Made by a program: the position numbers and the translations under genes
Origin: Bimastos eiseni
Lineage: Eukaryota > Annelida > Clitellata > Crassiclitellata > Lumbricidae
Reading direction: 5' to 3'
Length of the DNA: 64,000 bases
NCBI GenBank assembly: GCA_959347315.1
Contig: OY365814.1
Location: forward strand, 33,198,849 to 33,262,848
Notes under the pieces: generated by a model
Seen by the model: the letters and a program-made list of their open reading frames with translations, nothing else
What the model was told of the DNA's origin: nothing
Database searches by the model: none
Part shown: positions 45,199-55,643 of the stretch, in pieces
Numbering within the stretch: the stretch's first letter is position 1
How the letters are laid out: every line of letters begins with the position of its first letter

Positions 45199-48100
45199 CA
45201 TACGTCTATTTCTGTGTTAGATCGTGGTCGTATGAGAGTGACCCCCCATCCCGCTGGTCCATATAAACCAATGTTACCCATCGATTCAAAGCTGAAGATG
45301 TGTAGAGGTGATAATAGAACCATCCTCTGTTTCAAAGCAGGTATTCATATTAACACTCATTGCCTTTATCATTGTTCCATCTTACCCATTGAGATCTATT
45401 ATAACCTCATTGATCTTACCCTACTCATATTTAATCTGCGTATGTTACCCTGACCGTTCTGTTTTCGGGTGTTCATAAAAGAGAATCGTTACCCATTACT
45501 TTACCTTACCATGCATATGAGGAGCTCTATAGATGTCAACAATAAGTGTCCTAGTTTAGCTATTCTGGAATGCGCTTTCTCCATCTGTTCGCTCTAAAAT
45601 TCTATCTAGCAGTTTCTCATCCTCTTTTGTTTTTCTCATAACCTACTTCTTCTTGCGGGTCCTTTCGCACTGGCAGCGCTTCTGAACGGTTCACCCTACT
45701 AGTGGCGCTTTATAAATATTCAAATACAATACTATATTGGTTAGGGCGTCCTTATACACCTTTATAACGTCATCAGCCGATGCCATATAAATTAAGTGCT
45801 GTAATATGCCAAGCAAATTTTTTTTCGAAGGCAACGACCTCTGTTGTCATAAGCTGTCGTTAAACCCTGGATCCATCCATCAATATAAGTTTGACGCACA
45901 AAACAACACGCAATTGTTTATGAAATCTGAAACTAATTCCACCACTCGTTGTACTCTGCCAGTGCCAGTCCCAAGCCTGGATAAAGGAGGAGGGCGACGC
46001 TAATGATCTGTGTAATCACACAGTGTCGTTAAACTACAACCACCAACCAATTGATAGCCCCTCAACATACTAGCTGCTGAACAGTAGTAACGACTATGAA
46101 TCGCAAATCTTTCAGGGGACGGTCGGGTCAACGAGTTCAGTGGCCTGACGACTCAGCACGTGGTCTGGGTAAGGGAGCACAACCGTCTGGAGGGGGTCTT
46201 CCACCGGATGAACCCTCACTGGGATGGAGAGACGCTCTTCCAGGAGACGAGGCGCCTCATCAATGCCATCTGGCAGCTATGCGTCTACAATGAGTTCCTG
46301 CCAATCGTCCTAGGAGAGAATGCCATGGAGACGCACGGATTGACCTTGCGGAGGGAGGGATACTGGAATGGCGAGCATTGTCTTGTCGTGTTTTACTTAA
46401 ACCTACCTAACCCCGTGTCTTACTCACTGCCTTTCCCCTGCCTTACTCCTGATTTACTCCCTGACTCAACCCTGCCTTGCCACTGTCTAGCCTCTGATTT
46501 ACCCTCTGCCATTTTTTTTACAAATTATGCCCCCCCCCCACCCCACTAGTTGCAACTTAACGACACTTTGTGTTACTACAACGATGACGATGTTGATGAC
46601 CCTTTTGAACAACCGACCATTTACTAACCGTGCTAAGCTGTATTTTTCTGACTGGTTGATATTCGCTGTTTCTGCCTGTTACAGTTATTCATTCATTCAG
46701 TCAGTCAGTCGATCAGTCATTCAGTCAGTCATTCGTTCAGTCAGTCATTCGATCAGTCAGTCAGTCATTCAGTCAGTCATTCATTCATTCAGTCAAGACC
46801 ATTTAGTGATTGGCCAATCCAGTTATTCTACTTGACCTCACCCTAGCCAACCTTCTGTTTACTTTACCTAAGCCTCAAACCTCACCTTGCACATTGCGTA
46901 TCAGCCGCTTGGTGATTGTATTTGTCGCTATCAGCGTTGAAGCTGACATTGGTTGGAACCCTTTGACGTACCTTAAAATGGCTTCACTCTAAATAGTGAT
47001 CAGAATCAGTTTATGTAAAAAATTACAGTTGACAGAGTTTGATGGCGATTAGAATCAGATGATACCAACTGCTGTATTCAATCTTTCAGAGTACGACGAA
47101 AAGGTGAACGCTGGAATCGCCAACAGCTTTGCCACAGCTGCCATGAGATTCGGTCACACTCAGCTTCAAGGAATTGTAACAGGCAGAAACAGCGAATATC
47201 AACCAGTCAGAAAAATACAGCTTAGCACGGTTAGTAAATGGTCGGTTGTTCAACAGGGTCATCAACATCGTCATCGTCATCATCCAGGCCAGCCAACAGA
47301 AATTCTGGACACATAGGCAGAGGAATTTTGGGCCCCTTGATAGGAAAATTCCGGGGCCACTATACAGAGGAATTTCGGGCCTCTAGACAGAGAAATTCTG
47401 GGCTCCTTTGCGGGGAATTCTGGGTCCCTATAGGGAGAAAAATTCCTAGCCCTAGGCAGAGAAATTCCGGACCCATGAGCAGAGAAATTTGCCCCACTCC
47501 ACGCTCTGGGTTGGCTTATCAACATCGATACCACCAACATCATCATTATCATCGTCATCGTCATCATTTAATCGCTATTATTACCGTCGTCGTCATAATT
47601 ATCGTGCTATACCGTTTCCTGGGGTGGTTGGATAAGTTGGTCAGTCATTCAGTATAAGTCAGTCTGGTAGGGCCTACTCTCTTCAGTTATTCATTCATTC
47701 AGTCAGTCATTCGTTCAGTCAGTCATTCGTTCAGTCGATCAGTCAGTCATTCAGTCATTCATTCATTCAGTCAGTCATTCGTTCAGTGAGTCATTCAGTC
47801 AGTCGATCAGTCAGTCAGTCAGTCATTCAGTCATTCATTCATTCAGTCGGTCATCCAATCAGTCTTTTAACCCATCATCCCTCAATTCATGCGTGGCTAC
47901 CTGTTTCAGCAACTACGTCGTCCTCACCTGATGTACGCTGCCCCGCACCAAGGCATGGACATGATGATGCTTGGCATGATTGGACAGAGCACACAGGCGA
48001 GAGATCCGTTCATCACGAAACAGGTCAGCAGACATCTCTTCTCAGATAATCCACCACATGCGCTTGGTGAAGACCTCATGTCGCTCAATGTACAACGAGG

Positions 48101-49121
48101 AAGAGATCACGGAATACCAGGTAGGTTACCTATACCATTCAAAACGACTTTTTCATCCTCCACCACAGCTACTATTTCTACTAAAATTATTGCTGCTGTT
48201 CATTCATTGCGAAAATTTATATAGCTATGCTATCACCACACCACCACTACTACTGCTATTACTGCTACTGCTACAACGACTACTACAAGACAACTTCAAC
48301 CATTGCTGTTACTATTACCACCACTACTTCCACTGCTACTTTCACTACCACCACCAGTGTTGGCAGTGACACACCACCCTTCGTATGTCACTGTTATATG
48401 ACTGTTAATTATTCTAGTCGTGAGCTCCAAATGTCTCAAGCGCCTCTCTATTAAAACTAAGTTATTAATGTAACTTTACTTCTACAAGAACAAGTACTGT
48501 AACTTTAACTGCTACAACAAGACCTACAAATGTTGTAACTCATACAAGTACTGCTGTAATTACTATTAAGAGTAAGATTGCTATTAACGAGTACTAGTGT
48601 TAGCGCGAGTACTGCTAAAGGTATTATTTTAGAACTATACTACAGGGCCTGTAGTGGCGTGGTTGTTAGCGTGTGTGCGTTTTATGACCACCAGCTGAGT
48701 TGCCTCCAGTAGTTTTAGAGGAATAGATTACTATGGCTTAGGTTTTACTCTCTGGTCATCATTGCTTCAAAGCGGCGCTATAGAAGTCACTGGATTAGAT
48801 ATGCTTACATTGGTTGTGTATCAGTCCATCAGACATGATTCGTGTCTAGGCTACAACTACTTTCGCGAATGGTGTGGCCTTCGAAAGGTCAAAAATTTCG
48901 ATGAACTTGTCGAACTTCCACTGGAAGTTGTTCAAAGGTTTAGAATCCTCTACAAGTAAGTAATATATATATATATATATATATATATACGAACTACATA
49001 TTATTACGCCTTTATCATATGATTACTTAGTAAAGCCTAAATTATAAGTGAATTACAATATACAGTATTTATATTCTATCACTAATAATTATATTGATCA
49101 TGCTGAGGATGATGATGATGC

Positions 49122-49167
<46 letters not shown>

Positions 49168-49443
49168 AATAATAATAATAATAATAACGACATATTTCTT
49201 TTACTGCTATAGCATCCATCCTGTAAGTAGTGGTGGAAGTAGCATTTTATGCGAATCAGATCACATAATAAAACTTACATTTGATTAATTGCAATTCGCA
49301 GTATTTTCATTAGCTCATTAAAATGATAATAATAAATATAATAACAATAATAATAATAAATCTCTATATAAATAATCTCTAAGTCCCTGGGAAATGAAGT
49401 ACCTCACGGCATAAAAAATAATAGTAATAGTAGTAATAAAAAC

Positions 49444-49489
<46 letters not shown>

Positions 49490-52400
49490 GTGATAGTTGT
49501 GTTCTATTTCTAAAACTACCACTACTTCCCAGTAGTCTAGTGGTAGTGGTAGTTTTATTGGTGGTGGTAGCGCTTGCCGTAGTTGTGGGTAGAAGTATCA
49601 AGTTGAAGCGTCAGTCATACGATCGGATTTTATGCGATACTCGTTTTTATCGCAATAGTTACTATTACAATGATAATAGTTAGACAAAAAAAACGAATCA
49701 ATAAGTACATTCAATTAGATTACATTGAATTGCATTCAATAACATTAAATCACATTTTATTATATTTATTTACATTACATTACACTTAATTACATCAAAT
49801 TGCATTTAATGACATTTGGTTACATTTAATTATATTTAAATACACTCAATTATATTCAATTACATTAAATTATAACAATAATACCTAATTAAACTACACT
49901 TAACAACATTTAATTACATTATACTGCATGATATTACATTACACTATAATGAACGAATTTTTGTACAATTACATTACCACAGGGAAGTGGATGACATCGA
50001 CCTTTGGCCTGCCGGGGTCTCAGAGAGCTCTTCGCCCGGTGCCTTCCTCGGTCCGACCTTCACCTGTATTCTAGCGCGGCAGTTCAAGAACCTCAAGTTC
50101 GGGGATCGATTCTGGTTCGAAAACAACGTTCACAACACGCATCCGTTCACCTCAGGTGGTATATACCTCACAATTGCTCAGCAAGATCGATTCGCGTTTG
50201 GTCGTTGGAGTGTAGCGCAAAATAAATGATTTATATTAATAATATTGTGAAGATCCCTAATGCACTCTGAGCCCAAATAGGAGAGATTGATAATACAATA
50301 CTCTCCTCAACCCTGACCCATCGCAAAGCTATCCGCAATAGGCCTACGCAGTAAGCCTACACAATAGACCTACACAATAGGCCTACACAACAAGCCTACA
50401 CAATAGGCTTATGCAATAGACCTACACAATATGGAAACACACAGCAGCTCGCATGCGATGCATTTCCAACGTTGACTTTTACCTTATACTAAACTTCGTC
50501 TAATCTTAGCATATCATGCATGCATATATTACGTTTTGCTTCTCATGCCTACCCTTAAGGTACCATAATTTTATGGCTTGTCACCCTTTCATTAGCTACT
50601 GACACCATAATTTGCCTCGCCTTACAATACCTTCCTTGCTTTGTCCTATTTTACGTTACCTCAAACTGCAGATCAACTTCGCGAGATTCGCAAGATCACA
50701 TACTCGAAGATTTTGTGTAGAAACTCCGATTCCGTCTTCAATGTTCAACCAAAGCTCTTCCTACATCCGCTCTCACACGTCCACGAAAACATGAGGTATT
50801 TAGTTTAACGTAACGGAACTCTATTAATCGTAACTGTTCAGCCAACATGTACTATTAAAAATTTATTATAATATCTCTTAGTTAAGCGTTTTTAAGAGAA
50901 AGGCACACGTTAAGGTCTTGAGCTCGCTGCGTCATTCGCCTTTTCAAGCTATTACTCGTCTTCTCTTATCCTTTTCACATTTCTACACACAATGCTGCGT
51001 TACTACTGCTGACCGCCAAGCAGGGTCATGCTCTCTGGACCCGCATGGGTAGACAACCACGGCTAATGCGGGGAGGTACGAGTCAGACTGTTCACGATGC
51101 CAATAAGATCCTCGCCAAGAGTCTCTTATGACAGGCTAATATTTATATTCACTCATTTTTTTAAATTGTAGATTTTTGAGTTTTGCTGTTCTGTTGTAAT
51201 AGAACATTCGTCGTTATCGTCGTTGCCATTGTCGTTGTTGTGATATCAATATCTATAACGAACGATGTATTCACCAGATGTCGCATGTATGCCGGAATAA
51301 TAAAAGCAGTTCAGATTGTGAGAAGATAAATTGATAATAACCTGCGAAGTCTATCTTTAAATTGAGTAATTATTTTTCGATACAAATTCATTATTTTTTT
51401 ATACCGCGTCCAGGCACGAGCATATCGAATATATAAGTTGAAGCTGAAGGCGTTGTGCTAGGAAAGGCTGCTTGCACACCGGTGAAAACATTACTCTAGA
51501 TATATATTTAACGTGGAATGGGAACTCGTATGATTACGAGGATGGCCCTCCGCCGTTCGTCCAGAGTTTAAGTTAGAATTTTTATGGCTAACATTCGTCA
51601 ATGTTGGCTGATATAATATGGCCCCACGTCACAATGGCAAAAATGTCGATAGAGATCCTATGAATGAGACAATTATCACCCGAAGAGACACACTTCGCGA
51701 GATCAACTCAGGTATGTGTTACAGGCAATGTGTGTGAAACAGGGATTTTATAAAATGCCTAACTTTTTTATATTAGGCAAACTGTAAAATCACCCATTTA
51801 CGGTTAGGGTCAGAGTAAGTGTCAGGGTTAGTGCAGGTCTAGAATTAGGGTTTCACAAATTGCCTAGGCATTTGATAAAATTCCTGGTTTCGCACATTGC
51901 CTGTGACATATGCAGTGATCGAATCACCGTAATTTGCGTATTGCTTGCTTTCTCTTTACTCTCATAACTACGAAGACGTTTGTTTTGTAATTGGTTATTA
52001 GGATCATAATTATTGTGATTATACATTCTTTGATCATACATTTGATGTTACCGCATTGCGTTTCAGCAAAGTAAGCCTATATACTTACTAACTTTTCTAT
52101 GACCTAGATCACGCTTGGCTACTTAGAGTCAGTCAGTTTTAATGCTAAGTTTTCAAACCCACGTTTCGATATTACTAATTTAATGTCAGCTTAGATTTAG
52201 GTGTAAGCTACGGTTTTATGTGTTGATATAGGAAAAGCAGTTAGCACACCTCTAAATGCGATGAAAAAACACATATGTAGCAATGTCAAACGCTGAGCTG
52301 CAAGTGCTGTAATACGCGAAGTAAATTTCTGTCGACGGCAACGGCCTCTGTTGTCATAAGCTGTCGTTAAACCATAGATCCATCCATCCATGAGCCATGT

Positions 52401-53811
52401 TTAATTAAGTAGAAAATAATCTCAGTCGAACATCCATTGCTAGCTATCCACTGTTTGCACTCTGACAGTGCCAGTCCCAGGCCTGGCTGAAGGAGGAGGG
52501 CGAGGATAACGATCACTGTTATCGCAGTGTCGTTAAACTTAAACTCCCCACCCCGTTTATGTCTGCACTCTGACAGTGTCAGTCCCAAGCTTGGTTGAAG
52601 GAGGAGGTCCCAATTGTTCGCACGTTGCAAGTTTCTTTTTGCTTTCCAGACGACAAGGCCTTCCGTTCGAAGCCTCACCCGAACTATCGTACCTCTACGG
52701 CACATCGAACAACGCACGCGTGTCCTGCGACCAACTACCAACAATGAACTTAGAGCCATGGCGAGAACATCGGCCGTTACTAACGATACCGCTCATCAAC
52801 CCGCAAGAAAGATCCCAACATCCAAAGGGACGATCGCAACAGTTCTTGAAAGTTCCGCTAGGAAAGTCGCAGCAGCCGCCGCAAGATTCAATGGGAGAAT
52901 CGGAGCAGAAGCTAGAAGATCCGCTGGGACAGTCACAACTTCCTGAAGATACACAATTCTATAACACTGAAAATGCGCAACATGAAGAGCTACATCGCCA
53001 ACAACTAACAGTCGAGCAGGGTCCCGAAGAGTTACATGTGTCTGAAGAATACCCTCAAATTGCTCGATTTGCACACGAAACCCGGTTGTCAGGAGTTCAA
53101 TCGTTGTCAGAAGTTCAACAATTGTCAGAAGTTCAACCGTTGTCAGAAGATCAACAGTTGTCAGATGTTCAACCGTTGTCAGAAGTTCAACCGTTGTCAG
53201 AAGTTCAACCGTTGTCAGAAGATCAACCATTTTCAGATGTTCAACCGTTGTCAGAAGTTCAACCATTGTCAGAAGATCAACAGTTGTCAGATGTTCAACC
53301 GTTGTCAGAAGTTCAACCGTTGTCAGAAGATCAACAGTTGTCAGATGTTCAACAGTTGTCATATGTTCAACCGTTGTCAGAAGTTCAACCGTTGTCAGAA
53401 GTTCAACCGTTGTCAGAAGTTCAACCGTTGTCAGGAGATCAACAGTTGTCAGATGTTCAACCGTTGTCAGAAGTTCAACCGTTGTCAGAAGATCAACAGT
53501 TGTCAGATGTTCAACAGTTGTCATATGTTCAACCGTTGTCAGAAGTTCAACCGTTGTCAGAAGTGCAACCGTTGTCAGAAGATCAACAGTTGTCAGATGT
53601 TCAACCGTTGTCAGATGTTCAACTGTTGTCAGAAGTTCAACCGTTGTCAGAAGATCAACAGTTGTCAGATGTTCAACAAGAGCAATATGTTCCTTTACGA
53701 AACCCGCAGTCACCCATGGTCTTGTCCGATTCCCATCGATCTGAACCATCACCAGTCAATCAGGTACCACGACTACCACACGATCCAGAACCTGTAGACT
53801 CCATTGATTAA
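41909..53811 (+). CDS. secreted animal haem peroxidase with long hexapeptide-repeat C-terminal tail
   Basis: Member of the peroxidase-cyclooxygenase (MPO/peroxidasin) superfamily: H2O2-driven oxidation at a covalently bound haem. Thirteen exons keep phase: 41909-42134, 42423-42549, 43013-43272, 43726-44097, 44598-44699, 45221-45340, 46116-46370, 47090-47229, 47910-48120, 48850-48955, 49983-50155, 50672-50795, 52650-53811; 1125 residues. Signal peptide residues 1-20. Active-site residues are present: Gln248, Asp251 and distal His252 (MGQFLDHD), Arg406 and Glu409 (GDGRVNEF), proximal His510 (RFGHTQ). SLNVQRGRDHGIPGYN and the closing VSCDQLPTMNLEPW are typical. The residue matching myeloperoxidase Met243 is Phe, so no sulfonium haem link is expected. 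The last exon then runs on for about 350 residues, including 32 hexapeptides (PLSEVQ, PLSEDQ, QLSDVQ). Intron 7 needs a GC donor. Exon 2 is the least certain. Ovoperoxidase-like function is possible but unproven. Confidence 0.9.
42780..43005. repeat. TTTGCTTTATTTTGCTTTACA minisatellite
   Basis: A unit of about 26 bases repeated with variation up to 8 bases before the acceptor of peroxidase exon 3. The T-rich repeat itself supplies the polypyrimidine tract. Confidence 0.9.
44870..45200. repeat. ATT trinucleotide microsatellite
   Basis: Mostly pure ATT from 45069 to 45196, degenerate before that, in peroxidase intron 5 and ending about 20 bases before exon 6. Confidence 0.95.
45797..46050 (+). 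repeat. composite dispersed element (family C + family A)
   Basis: GTGCTGTAATATGCCAAGC, GGCAACGACCTCTGTTGTCA and GCTGTCGTTAAACC are followed by family A (CAGTGCCAGTCCCAAGCCTGG). The same order recurs at 52308-52545, so the two parts form one element. Lies in peroxidase intron 6. Confidence 0.65.
46581..46683 (-). repeat. inverted copy of the end of peroxidase exon 8 plus its donor
   Basis: 103 bases in intron 7 that are the reverse complement of 47175-47277 with a single mismatch (TTTT against TGTT). The copied part covers the last 55 bases of exon 8 and 48 bases of intron 8, so it is a DNA-level duplication rather than a retrocopy. It is flanked by a family A fragment on the left and ATTC/AGTC repeats on the right. 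Confidence 0.95.
46684..46800. repeat. ATTC/AGTC tetranucleotide microsatellite
   Basis: TTCATTCAGTCAGTCAGTCG-type repeats in peroxidase intron 7. A similar block lies at 47690-47860 in intron 8, same orientation. Confidence 0.9.
47290..47505. repeat. minisatellite with GACAGAGAAATTCTGGG core, unit about 30 bp
   Basis: Six or seven degenerate copies in peroxidase intron 8 (AGGAATTTTGGGCCCCTTGA, AGGAATTTCGGGCCTCTAGA and so on). Confidence 0.8.
47690..47860. repeat. ATTC/AGTC tetranucleotide microsatellite
   Basis: Second block of the repeat seen at 46684-46800, ending about 50 bases before the acceptor of peroxidase exon 9. Confidence 0.9.
49090..49490. repeat. GAT and AAT trinucleotide microsatellites
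   Basis: GATGATGAT at about 49100-49165 and AATAATAAT at about 49440-49488, in peroxidase intron 10. Poly-Met and poly-Leu ORFs here are artefacts. ACATTTAATT-rich degenerate repeats continue from about 49700 to 49970. Confidence 0.9.
50336..50430. repeat. 16-bp tandem repeat AATAGGCCTACACAAT
   Basis: About six copies with small changes in peroxidase intron 11. The unit contains the AGGCCT word frequent in this window. Confidence 0.85.
52308..52612 (+). repeat. composite dispersed element (family C + family A), partly doubled
   Basis: GTGCTGTAATACGCGAAGTA and GGCAACGGCCTCTGTTGTCA, then family A twice (52450-52530 and 52562-52612). It ends about 38 bases before the acceptor of the last peroxidase exon, so any ORF start inside it (for example at 52576) is not a gene start. 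Confidence 0.65.
53101..53676 (+). repeat. 18-bp coding minisatellite, 32 units, hexapeptide repeat
   Basis: Thirty-two consecutive units of the type CCGTTGTCAGAAGTTCAA encode PLSEVQ, PLSEDQ, QLSDVQ, QLSYVQ and variants without a break. Longer blocks recur, for example QLSDVQ-QLSYVQ-PLSEVQ-PLSEVQ twice, so the array grew by duplication of several units at a time. All three forward frames except one, and at least one antisense frame, stay open because the unit lacks stops; only the Pro-Leu-Ser frame connects to the peroxidase. Confidence 0.95.
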
Positions 53812-55643
53812 CAGTGACACATAAATTCACATGATCAACAAGGAACAATTTCGCATGAGTCTTCATACCATCACGTGATATCGCATGAGTCAATCGTGCT
53901 TTGCGCCTCAAACCTATACGGAACAGATCATAGGGGCAACGGAGGAAAGCCTAACTGGATTATTGCCCCTGTACTTTGGAAGGTACCAGGACACGAGTAT
54001 GGTTTTGCCCAGGTAGCTTCTGGCACTGTTAATGACAGCGATAATTATTTATTGCCCTTGCATAAAATTATGCTATAAGAGACTACGTGTAATTAATATA
54101 ATTATGCCGGAACAATAGCTGCAACCAGCCGCTGAATCTGGCGACTATCAAGTCACGAAGTCCAGTTCCTATGATCAATTTTGGTCATTGGTTCCTCCAT
54201 CCGAGAGCGAACATAACAAACTAAGGCGTCATAAGAAATGTTTCTGCATCAAGAATCTCTGCTTCATTTTATGATCATGAATTGTTTTTTCGCTGTGAAA
54301 ATACAACCCGGAATAGGATCGCTTAAAAATTGATGTTGAAGAAAGTTCAGAGGACTTAGAACAGGCTGCCTGTGAGCGAGATAAACAGGATCTTTGATTT
54401 GCTAGAAAAATAAGTGAATGTTGCTCTTTTAACGATCTCTGCACTAATCGCAAGATTGTTGTAGAATTCATTGACTCCGCTCGCCATCTAAATTTACTTT
54501 TCTTTGTGACTCATGAGTATGTGAAATCCTCCCGTTAAGGATAAATTTATTGAAATTGCAGTCATGAGGAGAGAGGTGTCGGGCTTTTTCTAGATTTTAC
54601 TCGTTTATCCATTTTCAGGGTATCTGATTACGATCAGTTTTGCACAAGTCTGAAGTGCAGGAAAGATAAACTGCTGGTTAACTGTACTCAAACAAACCGT
54701 CAAAGGGAGGTATAAATATAATTTCAGAGTATCGGAGAAAGTGTTGTCAACTCTTAGACAATTCCGTGTCAAGGCAAAGATTAACATAGCCCGTCTTCAC
54801 CCAGGTGTGACCGTGTGAGACTAGCACTACCAAAGCAGTGACTTGGCAGAGTTAGACACGCTTTAGCGATGCAGAATCTCACTAAAATGTTCCAAGAAAA
54901 ATTGAATAGGGCATGTACGGGCCTATACGGCACATGTTAAGGAAAAACGACATAGGCATACTGAATATTGAGTCCAAAAACTCAGATCATTCGCCTTTGT
55001 TTCAAATAGGAGACACGAAGGCAAGTATATGGTCCACCCAGCTACTTTACCCCTTATTTACGACTCGGTGCATAAGCTAGTGAGTAGGCCTAATAAAACG
55101 TGAGAAACATTGGCCCAGAAGAATGGGTGTCAGATGTCAAATTCCGATCGGCGTTCTGGCTGTCACAGGGTTCTTGTTCCAAGTTGCAACTATCTGCCAT
55201 GTAGCCTATAAATCCAGTTTCTGTCTCATTTTTGGATAAAGGTTTCTATACTTAATGATCCCTACAGGTTGCTTTTGCAATCACGTAATCCATGCGATCT
55301 TTCGACTCCTTAGTCTCGAAAATACACTGTCGTTTTAAAAGTTCAACGTTCACGGCAGGCCCCATGTTTGATTTGCAATACGTAAGTACCTCGACGCTAA
55401 ACGTAAAAGGTGCGGCGCAAGCATTAGCTGCCCGACGCGGTATTCTGACGCCATCAAGGGCATAAGACGACTAACAGAATCGTCGTCGTTCGAAGTCCAA
55501 ATAAATCTAAGCTGTGCACAACACGAATCCTTTCACCCTATTCAAATACAGCTGTAGAAACTTCTAGAAGTCAATTTGCTCCACCGAGCCGGGAGTGTCT
55601 ATACGAAAGATAAAATATCCACTTCGCAGCAGGACTAAAGAAA
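53812..55643. other. intergenic stretch between the peroxidase and Reeler genes
   Basis: Nothing recognised apart from a degraded family A-like fragment near 54790-54855. The peroxidase 3' UTR must begin here, but no clear AATAAA was found close by. The Reeler promoter lies toward the right end. Confidence 0.5.

Noticed and set aside
45069..45335. Poly-Ile ORF
   Set aside because: Produced by the ATT microsatellite antisense to peroxidase exon 6.
47086..47283. Minus-strand ORF similar to a + strand ORF at 46527-46835
   Set aside because: The similarity is real but comes from the inverted duplication of exon 8, not from a second gene.
51619..51711. Possible first exon MAPRHNGKNVDRD... ending at GTATGTG
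   Set aside because: Splicing it to 52650 gives phase 1 and a stop after about 30 codons, while peroxidase exon 12 fits perfectly.
52576..52649. GTG-started extension of the long ORF upstream of the last peroxidase exon
   Set aside because: It lies in a family A repeat copy and before a strong acceptor (TTTGCTTTCCAG at 52649). Phase shows the frame enters from exon 12 instead.
52796..53797. Long antisense ORF (LTTVELLTTV repeats) and + frame ORF (KFNRCQ repeats)
   Set aside because: Both are by-products of the stop-free 18-bp repeat; they have no splice or domain support.
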